Source: JABDMH01 sp965223025
GTDB lineage: Bacteria; Bacteroidota; Bacteroidia; Chitinophagales; Saprospiraceae
Assembly (NCBI GenBank): GCA_965223025.1
Contig: CBDCVP010000022.1
Coordinates: 1,116,001 to 1,180,000, forward strand
Length of the DNA stretch: 64,000 bases
Reading direction: 5' to 3'
The notes beneath the pieces were generated by a model that was given only the letters and a program-made list of their open reading frames with translations, was not told where the DNA came from and searched no databases. This document shows positions 44,155 through 53,516 of this stretch, in pieces. A program made the position numbers and the translations under genes. How positions within the stretch are numbered: position 1 is the stretch's first letter; each line of letters opens with the position of its first letter.

Positions 44155-45047
44155 TTACACATCCAATTATCTCAGCAGTCTTTCCATAAATTTAATCGGC
44201 TCTTGGCCATATTTAGTGGGTTCTGGTCAAAGAACCCCGAGTGGGTGAATTAACAGGCTATCGTGTTTAAGGAGTCGTAGAATGTGTCTAGAGCGAGGGT
44301 TAGTGCTGTATTCAATCTGCCTTTTATGGATTGATATATGAATAAGATCTTTGAAAAAGGTCTAATGGACGGTCTTAAGGAATAAGCCGTTAAGAAACAG
44401 ATTCGGAAATCCGTCAAAAATTCTAAACTTAATGAGTCCAATCCAAAAACAAATGCAAAGCCCTGATATTCGATCACATCAGGAGCAAAGCAACTGCCCC
44501 CAAGACGAGTTTTTAGAACGTAGGATTTCCGAATTTGTTCTAGGCTTAAGCCTTACAGCCTTGACTTTTTGGTCCTCGTATATTCGAAAATCTTTATAAT
44601 AAGAGTTGCAAGGAGAATGGGGAATAGATTTTTGGTCTAGGAGACAATCGGTCATACCGTTAAAAGTGTTACACCTATTCTCCTGCTTTCTTGAAATTCT
44701 GTACAGTAGCAAGGGGGGATTAATCCATCCCGTAACACGAGTGAAGATCGAACAAGAAGGCACGCCACATTTTTTACACATATAAATCGATAAGGTATGA
44801 TTTATTGAAACAATGTGTGGGTATTGATGCTGATAAGTGAGCTTACTGATAAATAGGGATTTTTCAAAAGATGTTCAACCAAAATCGAAAAAGACCCACT
44901 AAATACGTCTAAGTGACATTCAATCTGACCTGATTGTTCCATATATGTTTCAGGCTATCGGTGGAGTATTGTATTTTTAGCTATGATGATCATGGGTTTT
45001 TTCAAGATCAAGTAAAATCTTCCACCATCCTTTCATCGTTTAGTTGC
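44155..45047. other. Gap containing the 720-bp ISL3-related element
   Basis: Nearly 900 bases with no intact gene. Most of it is the element at 44198-44917. The remainder up to 45047 shows nothing recognisable. Confidence 0.5.
44198..44917. mobile_element. 720-bp non-autonomous element with ISL3-type ends
   Basis: The left end GGCTCTTGGCCATATTTAGT (44198 on) and the right end (complement GTCACTTAGACGTATTTAGT, ending at 44917) match at 18 of 23 positions across the arms. Flanks ATTTAATC (44190-44197) and ATTCAATC (44918-44925) agree 7 of 8, giving an 8-bp target duplication. Inside are no transposase motifs, only two short minus-strand frames (44250-44477, 44479-44781) of unknown nature, and a perfect 12-base inverted repeat ATTCGGAAATCC/GGATTTCCGAAT (44401-44412, 44523-44534). 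The right 80 bases are shared with a copy at 58993-59072. Confidence 0.72.
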
Positions 45048-45464
45048 TCATTCGTGATACCCCTTCTTTACTAACCTCTTAGAAATCCACCAATAATTTC
45101 CACTGGGATCAACCACACCAGATTGTCTGTCTCCATATTCCATGTCCATAGGTTCAAATTCCACCTTAGCCCCGTTTTCAACTGCCCGCTTGTGGACTTC
45201 ATCGACACTTTCTACATATAGATAAAATGACGTTCGCATATGGAGAAACTGTCCGCGGGCTTGACTAATCATAATACAAGAGCTTCCGATCTTCATGATG
45301 CAATTGGCAATATCTCCATTATTCGGATTAATCGACCGGCTAAGTTCTTCGGCGTAAAAAGCTTTGTTCAAAAAGTCAATCAGCTCATGGGGATTATGGA
45401 CAAATAGATATCCATTTACACTACCAAATCCATCAGGATGATAAGTGTCAAAAATCTTATTCAT
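45048..45464 (-). CDS. VOC-family protein
   Basis: 138 residues with one VOC domain: 'NGYLFVHNPHELIDFLNKAFYAEELS' at the start, 'FYLYVESVDEVHKRAVENGAKVEFEPMDMEYGDRQSGVVDPSGNYWWISKRL' at the end. The pattern resembles the PhnB/YdcD-like group with a 'DRxxGVxDPxGNxW' motif, which usually lacks a known reaction. It is encoded 80 bases downstream of nothing recognised on its strand and is likely monocistronic. Confidence 0.88.
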   Translation of the reverse strand: MNKIFDTYHPDGFGSVNGYLFVHNPHELIDFLNKAFYAEELSRSINPNNGDIANCIMKIGSSCIMISQARGQFLHMRTSFYLYVESVDEVHKRAVENGAKVEFEPMDMEYGDRQSGVVDPSGNYWWISKRLVKKGYHE

Positions 45465-45546
45465 AGAGGCAAGTTATTAAATTCAGCATCGGCAAGCTAC
45501 AGCCCAAGACTCTAAAGCTCTAATAATAAATATTATTGGGATAGGT

Positions 45547-47940
45547 CTATGGTTTCTTCCTTGGTGTCAAAAGACTTTTCTCTACCGTCACAGATTCGAT
45601 TTTCTCGCGAGAATAATAAACGGGGAAAAATTGATCACTTGCCCATGATTCAAACAAGTTGCTGTAAAAAGGACTCAGGGGATTACCCGATTGTCCCGGA
45701 CTATTGGAACCCACAGCGCTGTCCCAATCACCTGTGTTGACAATCATTCGAAAAGAAGCACCGCTGCTCTGTCGGTTGTTGCTACCAGTAGAATTTGGTG
45801 TATAGGCATTGCCACCCCGTGGCAGTGGACCCACATCAAATTTGGATTGGATATCGTTGTGCACATGCTTTCCTAGAGCATGGCTCATATAAGTATGCTT
45901 GAAGTCTTCCTGACCATACTGCCAACGTTCAATCTCCGCTCCAAATTTCTTGACCAGTTGACTAATACCGCTATTGAATGCTTCTCTGAGAAATTCATTT
46001 CTTCCCTGAGTTGGATGCTCACCAAATCTCTGATCTGGCTTAGTCACCCAATCTAATATTTTCTTCAGTTGAATGCTGGTGATGAGGTCCCTTCCCCTTT
46101 CTGGGATGAACTCACTGGCAGCGAGGTGTTTGATCTGATTTTCCCAGACCACGTAGATGCCGGCCGCAACGGAATTGGGATCTAATTGGCAGTCCCATGT
46201 CATGAGTAGATCTTTAGCTTCGGCGGCCAATCCCGAAAATGTCAGATCGTTGAGCATGGGAATCAGTATGCTGGCAGGCACCGAGAAGTAATCTGTTTGC
46301 AGGGCCTGCATCTCCTGTATGTTCAATTTTTGGCCAGCGCCGAGCACTTCATTAATACGATCTCCTCGATAGGGATCCGACCACGAGTATCCGATGGCAT
46401 CCCAATGGGTGTACTCTTTGGGAGTGACGTTTTGATTGGCCGTCGCAAAATATCCCGCCGGAGGATTTAAAAGGTGGGGTTTTTGATTAATGGGCAAGTA
46501 GCCATCCCATTCGTATCGTCCATCGCCGGGCACGGGGACAAGTCCACTAAAATGCCTGCGAATGGGCGCGATTCCGACCGCCTGCCATCCTATATTGCCT
46601 TCTTTATCTGCCCAAACCATGTTTTCTCCCGGAATATGGCTGTAATCACATGCCTGACGAAAAGCTTCCCAGGTCTGTGCTTGATCCATGCGCAGGGAAG
46701 CAAGGTAGGGAGATCCACCTACCTCGAGCCAGGCACATCTTACAGCATAGGCTTTCAGGTTGGCCGAATCCACATATACCACCGGTCCATGTCTTGTATA
46801 TCGCAGATCCACTTCGACATCACTCATATTTTTGATGCGAATGGTTTCCCTGATCAGGTGCATGTCCGACCATTCACCCTCATATGAATACTGGTTGATA
46901 TCATTAGGATTGAGCTCATAGACATATAGGTCCTCTCCATCCGTCCGGAATACGGTCAGGCCCCAAGCTCCGTGCTCATTATGTCCAATAGAAATACCAG
47001 GGATCTCTGGTTCACCACCGCCGATCACATTCCAGCCAGGAGCGACCAGGTGTGCCATGTATCGCAGTGAAGGAACGGCTATAGTCCTATGCGGATCGTT
47101 TGCCATATAGGTGTTTCCATCCTCCATCAAGTCGCCACCGACTACCCAGTTGTTGCTACCCAAGGAAAGGATGTCGCTTTTTATTTCTTTGGGAGAGTCA
47201 AGGGCACCCATATCCTGCGAACGTCTGTACTTTGGCAGTAGGTCACTCCTTTGGAACTGAATGGGTTTTCGAAAGGCATGATATAGTGCTAATATGTCAT
47301 GGAATAATAAGGTCTCGTCGATGCTGGGATCAAGGGTAATGTTAGGATCTTTGGGGTGAAACCAGTACAGATCTTTCACAGCTTGTACTCCCAATTTCGC
47401 CACAGCCCGGCCAATGGTCAGCTCTTGTCCTATGTTTCCCAAAAGTCCCTGGTGTCGGGAGACAACCACCTCGGGTGTCCATTTCTGAGGAAGGATGTCG
47501 AGAAGTCTGAATTCAAGTGGCAGCAGATCGGGGTCGGCTAATACTTCCGAGATGTAGGCATTGACCCCGTTGGTATAAGCAGTGATGATTTCAACACCAT
47601 CTTCGTGATAGTGATTCATTTCTTCCTGCATATCCCCACGAAATGAGAAAAGACGAGTACCAATGTCGCGTGTCAGCTCGCGTTCACCTAGTATTTCAGC
47701 AACCGTGCCTGTGGCCTGCCGTCGCCAAATCTCAAACTGAAAAAGTCTGTCCTTAGCAGCAGCATATCCTTGTGCAAAAAAAAGGTCTTCTTGATTGGAG
47801 GCATAGATGTGATTGATACCCCATTGATCTCTTAATATCTCTACCGTTTCACTTAGACCATCTATTGAATGTTGCACTTGCTTCAAAGAATGACAGGAAA
47901 AAAACAGCACCGTGAGTACAGGAAGGAGTAGGTGTCTCAT
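45547..47940 (-). CDS. Penicillin-acylase-family N-terminal nucleophile hydrolase
   Basis: About 797 residues from ATG 47940 (MRHLLLPVLTVLFFSCHSLK), a lipoprotein signal with Cys in 'FFSC'; the ORF is open 12 codons upstream. The A chain includes 'IYASNQEDLFFAQGYAAAKDRLFQFEIWRR'. The autocleavage site is 'LSLGSNNWVVGG', where the Ser after Gly is the nucleophile, and the B chain has 'YMANDPHR' and 'GNTYTPNSTGSNNRQSSGASFRMI'-like regions including the oxyanion Asn. Substrates range from penicillins to acyl-homoserine lactones. It is an envelope enzyme here. A quorum-quenching or beta-lactam role is only a guess. Confidence 0.93.
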   Translation of the reverse strand: MRHLLLPVLTVLFFSCHSLKQVQHSIDGLSETVEILRDQWGINHIYASNQEDLFFAQGYAAAKDRLFQFEIWRRQATGTVAEILGERELTRDIGTRLFSFRGDMQEEMNHYHEDGVEIITAYTNGVNAYISEVLADPDLLPLEFRLLDILPQKWTPEVVVSRHQGLLGNIGQELTIGRAVAKLGVQAVKDLYWFHPKDPNITLDPSIDETLLFHDILALYHAFRKPIQFQRSDLLPKYRRSQDMGALDSPKEIKSDILSLGSNNWVVGGDLMEDGNTYMANDPHRTIAVPSLRYMAHLVAPGWNVIGGGEPEIPGISIGHNEHGAWGLTVFRTDGEDLYVYELNPNDINQYSYEGEWSDMHLIRETIRIKNMSDVEVDLRYTRHGPVVYVDSANLKAYAVRCAWLEVGGSPYLASLRMDQAQTWEAFRQACDYSHIPGENMVWADKEGNIGWQAVGIAPIRRHFSGLVPVPGDGRYEWDGYLPINQKPHLLNPPAGYFATANQNVTPKEYTHWDAIGYSWSDPYRGDRINEVLGAGQKLNIQEMQALQTDYFSVPASILIPMLNDLTFSGLAAEAKDLLMTWDCQLDPNSVAAGIYVVWENQIKHLAASEFIPERGRDLITSIQLKKILDWVTKPDQRFGEHPTQGRNEFLREAFNSGISQLVKKFGAEIERWQYGQEDFKHTYMSHALGKHVHNDIQSKFDVGPLPRGGNAYTPNSTGSNNRQSSGASFRMIVNTGDWDSAVGSNSPGQSGNPLSPFYSNLFESWASDQFFPVYYSREKIESVTVEKSLLTPRKKP

Positions 47941-48319
47941 ACTTTGAAAATAGCAAAAAAGACAATCGTCGGGCAATATTGCTTTACATCAAGCAGGATC
48001 GGAACACTGAGGTTTATGGAGATTGCAAGATGAGCATCACCAGCGATGATTAGTTTAGGAAGTTCTATGAAGTGTGGCAAGAGAAGCGGTCTTTTTTTGA
48101 TACGGACACATGGGTATCATCCGGCGTAGATACGATCACGGCATCGATTTCGCCCTCCAACTTTTCGAGCATTTTATGGTAGTCAATGAAAGTCAAGGCT
48201 TGAGGATGCCGTTTTTTGACGGCGCATAGCCTGCTAGCATCTACTCACATAAGACGACAACCTCTACCGAATCATGTGAAGAAATCGCTATTAAATGAAT
48301 TCTTTTCGCTTCATCACCA
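47941..48319. other. Gap with decayed oxidoreductase fragment
   Basis: About 380 bases between two minus-strand genes. It includes the Gfo/Idh/MocA fragment listed separately; the rest shows nothing. Confidence 0.5.
48065..48244 (-). pseudogene. Gfo/Idh/MocA oxidoreductase fragment
   Basis: The minus-strand frame reads 'ALTFIDYHKMLEKLEGEI' followed by 'DAVIVSTPDDTHVSVSKK', the end of the Rossmann domain with the STPxxTH signature of Gfo/Idh/MocA enzymes. Upstream it stops at 48245 and downstream at 48065, so both ends are lost. Such enzymes frequently neighbour DUF1080 genes, as here. Confidence 0.7.
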
Positions 48320-49056
48320 TCAACGTTTCTTGATTTTAATTTCCCGAAATGAGAGGTCACTACCATGGTCTTGAAATCCAATATAACCAGACTTAAACTT
48401 TCCATAATCGGGAGCGTCCTTCCACTTGCCCGAATTTCTCCTCTGATACCAGTCATCTGACCACGGTACAAATATCAATACTTGCTTCCCATTGAGCCAG
48501 TGTTCGACTTTTTCTGTTGTAAAGACTATGCGGGAGGAATTCCACTCACCTGCCGGATACAAGACTTTTGCATCGTGATTGGGTGCATGCATGGCATAAT
48601 TGGCCGCAGTGGATTGCCAAGCTTGTAATTTCTCAGGTTCCGCAGCCCCAAATTGTTCATTGTAAGACGTCAGATCGTGGATGCTGGCATAATCTTTATC
48701 GTCGATCAACTGATATTCTGGTGTAGTGGATACAGGACGCTCATAACCTTCTTGGATGTGATAAAAAATGCCACTATTACCTCCTTTGGGAATTTTCCAC
48801 TCTACATACAACTCAAAATTATCAAACTCCTCGGCACCATAAATGATATCCCTACTGCCTTTATAGTCATAATCCTGTTCCAATATTTGCTCAGTCGTGA
48901 ATGTCAAGGTGTTGTCGACGATCGCCCAGCCCGGGGGTAAAGTGTCTCCATTGAAGGCCCGCCATCCCATGGTACTGGTGCCATCAAATAGGTATATCCA
49001 GTCATTGCCCTCAGTTTTTGCCGGTGGCTCTGAATGACCATTTGCACTATTCTTTT

Positions 49057-50321
49057 GGCTCTTAGCCATTTACAGTGGGTTTCAGGTGAAGACCACCTAA
49101 ATGGAAGTAGATCATAATTCGGAAATTATCAAGGTTTCTAAATCCCTTAGCAACCCTTTTTATTTCCTGTATTTTTAGATTTATTCGCTCTGCAATGGCA
49201 TTGGTTTTTAGTTTGTAGAAATACATTTTTACTCCATACCAATGTCTGTGCAGCATTTCTACAAAAGCGCGGATGGGTGCTAAACCACTATTCCAGGCTT
49301 CGTTTATCCAGTTGTTTAAAGGAGTCACCTTACGTTTCACACAGGCATCATCCAGGACTAATTTCAGCATTTCTTTGAGCCTGTAGGCTTCTCCAATATT
49401 GGGGCAGGTATTTGATAGATCTTCCAATCGTTCTAACTGCTTTGCAGAAAGCTTGGACTTATTTTTTAGCCACAAATAGCGACTTCCTTTTAATTCGGAA
49501 TAGGAGCGTCTATCCGCTTTTCTTATTTTATCTACTGCTTCATTCATCTGTTTGATAATATGGAACCGATCAAATACGATATCTGCATTCTGCAGGTACT
49601 GTGCTGCAGCACTGATGTAGGAGCGTGACATATCCATGGTTACGGTGCGCACATATTCCGGAGGTGCTCCTCTAACCTCCATGTCCGTTAAGGCCTGGGC
49701 ACAGGCTTGCTTGTCTTTACCCTCGCTTACTCCCACCACTTTCTTTGCATCATGGTCTGCTAGGATGGTGAAGTAGTTGTGTCCTTTTCTTGTACTGGTT
49801 TCATCAACAGAGAGGTTCTTGATTGGAGCTATCGATTGTGTTGCCAATGCATTGGTAACATAAGTGCGTAGTATTCTAAATACCCGCCTGGCACCGATCT
49901 GCATTTGACGCCCAGCAGCACTTGCACTCATCCCTTCTCGTACCAAGTCCATCACTTGCAGATCAAATAGAAGTGTAAAGGAACTCCCTGGCTTGGCCCA
50001 TGGTACTTGCACCAACTTAACTTCTCCTCCTGGTAGTTTTACCCTCGGTACACGCGCATGCAAATAACATTCATGTTGAAAAAAGTTTAGATGACGCCAT
50101 GTCCTTTCATGATGGTCATACACACTATAGGATTCTCCCTCATACTCAAATTTAACTGCTCTCCTATGTGATATGTTCACGTGCAATATGAAGTCTTGGT
50201 CCCCTTTTTCCATGTATACGTCCTCGACATACCATGGCTCTGGAAGGTCTAATCCCAGTCGACATAGTTCTTTTGAATCCATACCACAAAGTACCAAACC
50301 CACTATATTTGACCAAGAACC
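49057..50321 (-). mobile_element. ISL3-type insertion sequence, 1,265 bp
   Basis: The ends are GGCTCTTAGCCATTTACAGT (left, 49057 on) and a right end whose complement starts GGTTCTTGGTCAAATATAGT, 19 of 26 positions identical. Perfect 8-base target duplications ATTCTTTT lie at 49049-49056 and 50322-50329. It carries one transposase and interrupts a DUF1080 gene; the exact duplication and the undamaged halves suggest a recent move. Its end signature is shared with the elements at 31181, 44198 and 58993. Confidence 0.92.
49062..50282 (-). CDS. ISL3-family transposase
   Basis: About 406 residues from ATG 50282 (MDSKELCRLGLDLPEPWYV). The frame is open a further 36 codons through the element end into the host signal peptide, so a fusion starting at 50390 is possible. 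The N-terminal region has 'HHERTWRHLNFFQHECYLHARVPR', and the DDE motifs are 'LSVDETSTRKGHNY' (Asp), 'RTVTMDMSRSYISAA' (Asp) and 'KTNAIAERINLKIQEIKR' (Glu). These are typical of ISL3. It has no stop or frameshift and is probably functional. It would also act on the related MITE-like copies, by inference from the shared ends. Confidence 0.93.
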   Translation of the reverse strand: MDSKELCRLGLDLPEPWYVEDVYMEKGDQDFILHVNISHRRAVKFEYEGESYSVYDHHERTWRHLNFFQHECYLHARVPRVKLPGGEVKLVQVPWAKPGSSFTLLFDLQVMDLVREGMSASAAGRQMQIGARRVFRILRTYVTNALATQSIAPIKNLSVDETSTRKGHNYFTILADHDAKKVVGVSEGKDKQACAQALTDMEVRGAPPEYVRTVTMDMSRSYISAAAQYLQNADIVFDRFHIIKQMNEAVDKIRKADRRSYSELKGSRYLWLKNKSKLSAKQLERLEDLSNTCPNIGEAYRLKEMLKLVLDDACVKRKVTPLNNWINEAWNSGLAPIRAFVEMLHRHWYGVKMYFYKLKTNAIAERINLKIQEIKRVAKGFRNLDNFRIMIYFHLGGLHLKPTVNG

Positions 50322-50615
50322 ATTCTTTTGCAATGTCTTACAGCTGAGAGTAATGAAAGCCATTAGGCAGAAGATAATTAATTGCTTCATGATTACATTG
50401 GTTTAGCGCTCTGACACCAAATGTAATACTTTGACAGACGTCATTATTTCCAATTTCAAAATTTTGGCCATGGCCCGGAGTGGCCGATACATTACTTCGA
50501 GTTTTTCATTGAGTATTCCCGCCACAATATGACCACGCTGTTGGCGTGGCATGGTCCATGGTGTGTTTAATGGTTAAGCCGGCAGGGCTGGGTTTACCAT
50601 CTTTCCTGATTTGTT

Positions 50616-51686
50616 TCAAAATCCGAAAACTCGACTGGCGGTATGATGGAAGATGTTCATCACTGCTTTTTTAGGAAGCTTAATGCCTTGGAAGGTACCG
50701 TTGATCAAATCACTTTCCATGGGTTGATCACTGACAAAGAATGTCCAGTCGCGTAACCAGGTGTCATGAATATTTTTTGCCTCTTGGTCTGGATCTCCCC
50801 TACCCATATACACGATGTCGGTGGCATACATGATCTGGTTTTGATACTTGATAAAGAACTTACGGACACGCTGAGGATCTTGTTGAGCCTGATAAAAAAC
50901 TTGACCCATGCGTGCAGCTAGGTCGATGGTTGCGCTAGGATATTTATCTAACCAAGTAGCCAGGGTGTCCACATTCCATTCTATGCTGGCCATATGAGCA
51001 CCGGCAAACTTTAGATTAGGCGTTTTGTCTATCCGCTTATCACGAGCAGCCATCAGCTCATGGTAAGAGGGAAGTTCAGGGTGCTGTTGCATATGATACT
51101 GGGGGTGTTCTCTGAAGTAATCACGGTCATTGTTGGTGGTCATTTCCTCCAGGGGGAGCCAGCAATTGAGTGGCTCACCTTGGTGTGCAAATAGTACTTT
51201 GTCTCTCTTAGCAATATGCTCAAAAACCCTATCGAAGCGCTCATCATCGATCATCACATTCACATCATTAGTATCCTTTAGCACCATGCCAATGTTTTTC
51301 CACACTTTAATACCTACTGCACCCAAGTTAAAGCAACTGTCCATCCAGGCTATTGCGTGGTCTGACCATCCGGGCTGATGAAAATCTTCCACGCTAAAGG
51401 CAGCAATGGTTCGATACAGGTCTGGGTTGGACAACTGCTGTATCCGAGCAAATCTAAACTGGTTTCGTATTCCCCGCCAGGTACCTGCACCGTCCACTAC
51501 GATGTTGACCAATTGAAACTGATCCTTAACTGCTTGACCTGCGAACACATCATTCTGCGTACGCACATGCACATGCGCATCTATTTTGGGAACCTTTTGA
51601 AAATCTTGAAGCCCATAGAATCTGCTTGCAGTACATCCGGCTAACAGCACTATTCCTAGCCATAATACGATCGGTGAGTTGGACAT
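50616..51686 (-). CDS. Amidohydrolase-family lipoprotein
   Basis: About 356 residues from ATG 51686 (MSNSPIVLWLGIVLLAGCTA), a clear lipoprotein signal with 'LLAGC'; the ORF is open 44 codons upstream but that would put another hydrophobic region first. The metal motif 'VPKIDAHVHV' (HxH), 'LFAHQGEPLNCW' (His), 'LKFAGAHMASIEW' (His) and 'IMYATDIVY' (Asp) define the amidohydrolase-2 type TIM barrel. Substrates are often lactones or decarboxylated acids. It is not obviously co-transcribed with the split DUF1080 gene 225 bases downstream. Confidence 0.87.
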   Translation of the reverse strand: MSNSPIVLWLGIVLLAGCTASRFYGLQDFQKVPKIDAHVHVRTQNDVFAGQAVKDQFQLVNIVVDGAGTWRGIRNQFRFARIQQLSNPDLYRTIAAFSVEDFHQPGWSDHAIAWMDSCFNLGAVGIKVWKNIGMVLKDTNDVNVMIDDERFDRVFEHIAKRDKVLFAHQGEPLNCWLPLEEMTTNNDRDYFREHPQYHMQQHPELPSYHELMAARDKRIDKTPNLKFAGAHMASIEWNVDTLATWLDKYPSATIDLAARMGQVFYQAQQDPQRVRKFFIKYQNQIMYATDIVYMGRGDPDQEAKNIHDTWLRDWTFFVSDQPMESDLINGTFQGIKLPKKAVMNIFHHTASRVFGF

Positions 51687-51961
51687 CGATACTTGTGTTA
51701 AAGTGATAATTACTAGAAAGATACTAATCAGATATAGATGTACCAAAGAAGGATAGATCAGACCGACAGAGTCAGTGCAGCATAAAAGACTGAATGAGCT
51801 GGTTGGATCTCCAGCCATGTTGACCCGTGAACCTACCCTTGGTCGGTTTGACCATCACATGGATCATTGTCCGATTGATCAAAACCATTGGAGGATCCCC
51901 CTTTACATTTTATTGCAGACTCCACTCTCTAAGATCCCTGTTTCTTGGATACATAAGATGC

Positions 51962-52549
51962 TCATACCTGATCGATCACGTTTATTTTGATTGGCATACC
52001 TTTCCTTAGGGTTTGATAAATAATGCAGGATTTTTTGGCTCCTTGAATAAGTGTTCTTAATACTTTCCTGTTTAATCCTTTTGCCTCAACCAATAGATCT
52101 ACTTGCATTGATTGGAATTCCACAGGTGTTGCAAGATCAATCCTAAGCGTACCTCTCACATCCACTTTTGCTGATACACTGACCCTGGTTTTTGTGAGGG
52201 CTATGTCATATCTATTTGCAATCATTCTAAGGGTGCTTTCAAGACAAGATGCCAAGGTGGCGCAAAGCATATCCCCGGGATTTGGATAATCATGATCACC
52301 TCCCACCGCTCTGTGTACTCCAACTTTGAAAGGTACACTTAGCTCATTGTTCATAACGACCGTGGTGTGGAATGGATCATGAAAATTGTTACCTATTACC
52401 TCTGCTCGATCAGTAATCATTGCCCTTGAAGGGTTCTCCAGGTACTTCTTGTTAAGTTTCTTGTGCCGCTCGAAAACTTGAGAATGCTTTCTGCGCAATT
52501 TTGCTTTTCTCAGGAAAGCATTGGTCATAAATAGCCTGTTTGACATCAT
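51962..52549 (-). CDS. OsmC-family protein
   Basis: 195 residues. An N-terminal basic extension of about 55 residues ('LRKAKLRRKHSQVFERHKKLNKKYL') precedes the OsmC fold: 'VGVHRAVGGDHDYPNPGDMLCATLASCLESTLRMIANRYDI' and 'GAKKSCIIYQTLRKG'. Cys in 'LASC' and Cys in 'KSC' match the two peroxidatic/resolving Cys positions. OsmC/Ohr proteins reduce organic hydroperoxides. The basic extension is unusual. An AraC regulator gene lies 103 bases upstream on the same strand, and they may be linked. Confidence 0.87.
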   Translation of the reverse strand: MMSNRLFMTNAFLRKAKLRRKHSQVFERHKKLNKKYLENPSRAMITDRAEVIGNNFHDPFHTTVVMNNELSVPFKVGVHRAVGGDHDYPNPGDMLCATLASCLESTLRMIANRYDIALTKTRVSVSAKVDVRGTLRIDLATPVEFQSMQVDLLVEAKGLNRKVLRTLIQGAKKSCIIYQTLRKGMPIKINVIDQV

Positions 52550-52652
52550 ATTGATTTGTTTAGGGTATAAATATCCTCAATCCTGTCTTAAGAGAATATG
52601 CCGAAAAGTCCAAAAAATGCTCTGAGGGGACCAGGGGCTCGAATATAGCCAC

Positions 52653-53516
52653 TCAGTTGTCAGCCCTATATTGGTGCGGTGTACGTTTGTAATGAGATTT
52701 GAAGGATCTAATATAATGGGAAGCATTTTTAAATCCGCTTTCATAGCAAACCTCATTAATGTTCATTTGACCACTAACTAATAGCATGCGACTATACTCG
52801 AGCCTTCTAGTCATGAGCCATTTCGAAGGTGTAGTCCCAAAGTATTCCTTGAAATCACGCTTAAAACTGGAAAGACTACGACCAGATAATTTTGCAAAAG
52901 CTTCAATTGGGAGATTGCATCGAAAGTTCGAAATCATTACTTGTTCGATACTTGACTTGGTAGAGTTTGAAATATCCAGTAGCAAGCTTTTGAAGCCATG
53001 ATTATTCTTGTTCAAGACAATATTGAATATCAATTCCTTAAACTTCAATTCTACAAGGTTTTGTGGGATAGAGTGACCCATGGTAAGGTATTGAAATATG
53101 CTCTCGACCAATATATTGAATGATCTGGTTGTATCTATTTTGACAACTCCATCGGACGGTGTCTCTACCAGATTTTCATTATCATGTAAATCGTTTTCCT
53201 GCAGAAAGTCACGTATGAATTTATCATTGATAAAGAACAACATCACACAGTAGTCCTCTTCAAAATATTGTTTGGTAGTGTAGACACCCTTCCTTATGAA
53301 AATAGCATCACCACTTTTCAGATGATAGGTACTGGCTGGTGTAAACCAATCCTTCTTACCACTAATAACAAAAGTGATCAAATGAGATTCGGTCCAGAGC
53401 TGAAACTCTTCAACATTGAGTGGACACTTGTATTCCACCAAAACAAAGTCAGCTCCGATACACTTGTTAAATCTCGGGTGCTTTTTAAAAAAATCATAGA
53501 TATCAACAATCATCAC
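52653..53516 (-). CDS. AraC-family transcriptional regulator
   Basis: 287 residues. The N-terminal cupin-like sensor (about 1-150; 'SGDAIFIRKGVYTTKQYFEEDYCVMLFFI') resembles the ExsA-like group. The C-terminal AraC DNA-binding domain (about 190-285) has two HTHs: 'LPIEAFAKLSGRSLSSFKRDFKEYFGTTPSKWL' and 'MNINEVCYESGFKNASHYIRSFKSHYKRTPHQYR'. It is likely to control the OsmC gene or a nearby promoter. No ligand can be guessed. Confidence 0.92.
   Translation of the reverse strand: MMIVDIYDFFKKHPRFNKCIGADFVLVEYKCPLNVEEFQLWTESHLITFVISGKKDWFTPASTYHLKSGDAIFIRKGVYTTKQYFEEDYCVMLFFINDKFIRDFLQENDLHDNENLVETPSDGVVKIDTTRSFNILVESIFQYLTMGHSIPQNLVELKFKELIFNIVLNKNNHGFKSLLLDISNSTKSSIEQVMISNFRCNLPIEAFAKLSGRSLSSFKRDFKEYFGTTPSKWLMTRRLEYSRMLLVSGQMNINEVCYESGFKNASHYIRSFKSHYKRTPHQYRADN

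Larger units (their letters stand above)
48320..50390 (-). pseudogene. DUF1080 lipoprotein gene split by an ISL3-type element
   Basis: The 5' part (50322-50390) encodes MKQLIIFCLMAFITLSCK plus 'TLQKN', a lipoprotein signal with Cys17. The 3' part (48320-49056) encodes the DUF1080 domain ('GNDWIYLFDGTSTMGWRAF', 'FELYVEWKIPKGGNSGIFYH', 'FKSGYIGFQDHGSDLSFREI'). Removing the element and one target-duplication copy joins the codons TTG CAA AAG AAT AGT GCA in frame, giving 'SCKTLQKNSANGHSEPP', about 254 residues. The remaining 3' part could still be translated from an ATG supplied by the element's end (MAKSQ) but would lack the signal and stay cytoplasmic. The intact form was likely a carbohydrate-active lipoprotein. 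Confidence 0.9.

Noticed and set aside
44250..44781. Two minus-strand frames as genes inside the 720-bp element
   Set aside because: No conserved motif and no sign of translation signals; left as unexplained cargo.
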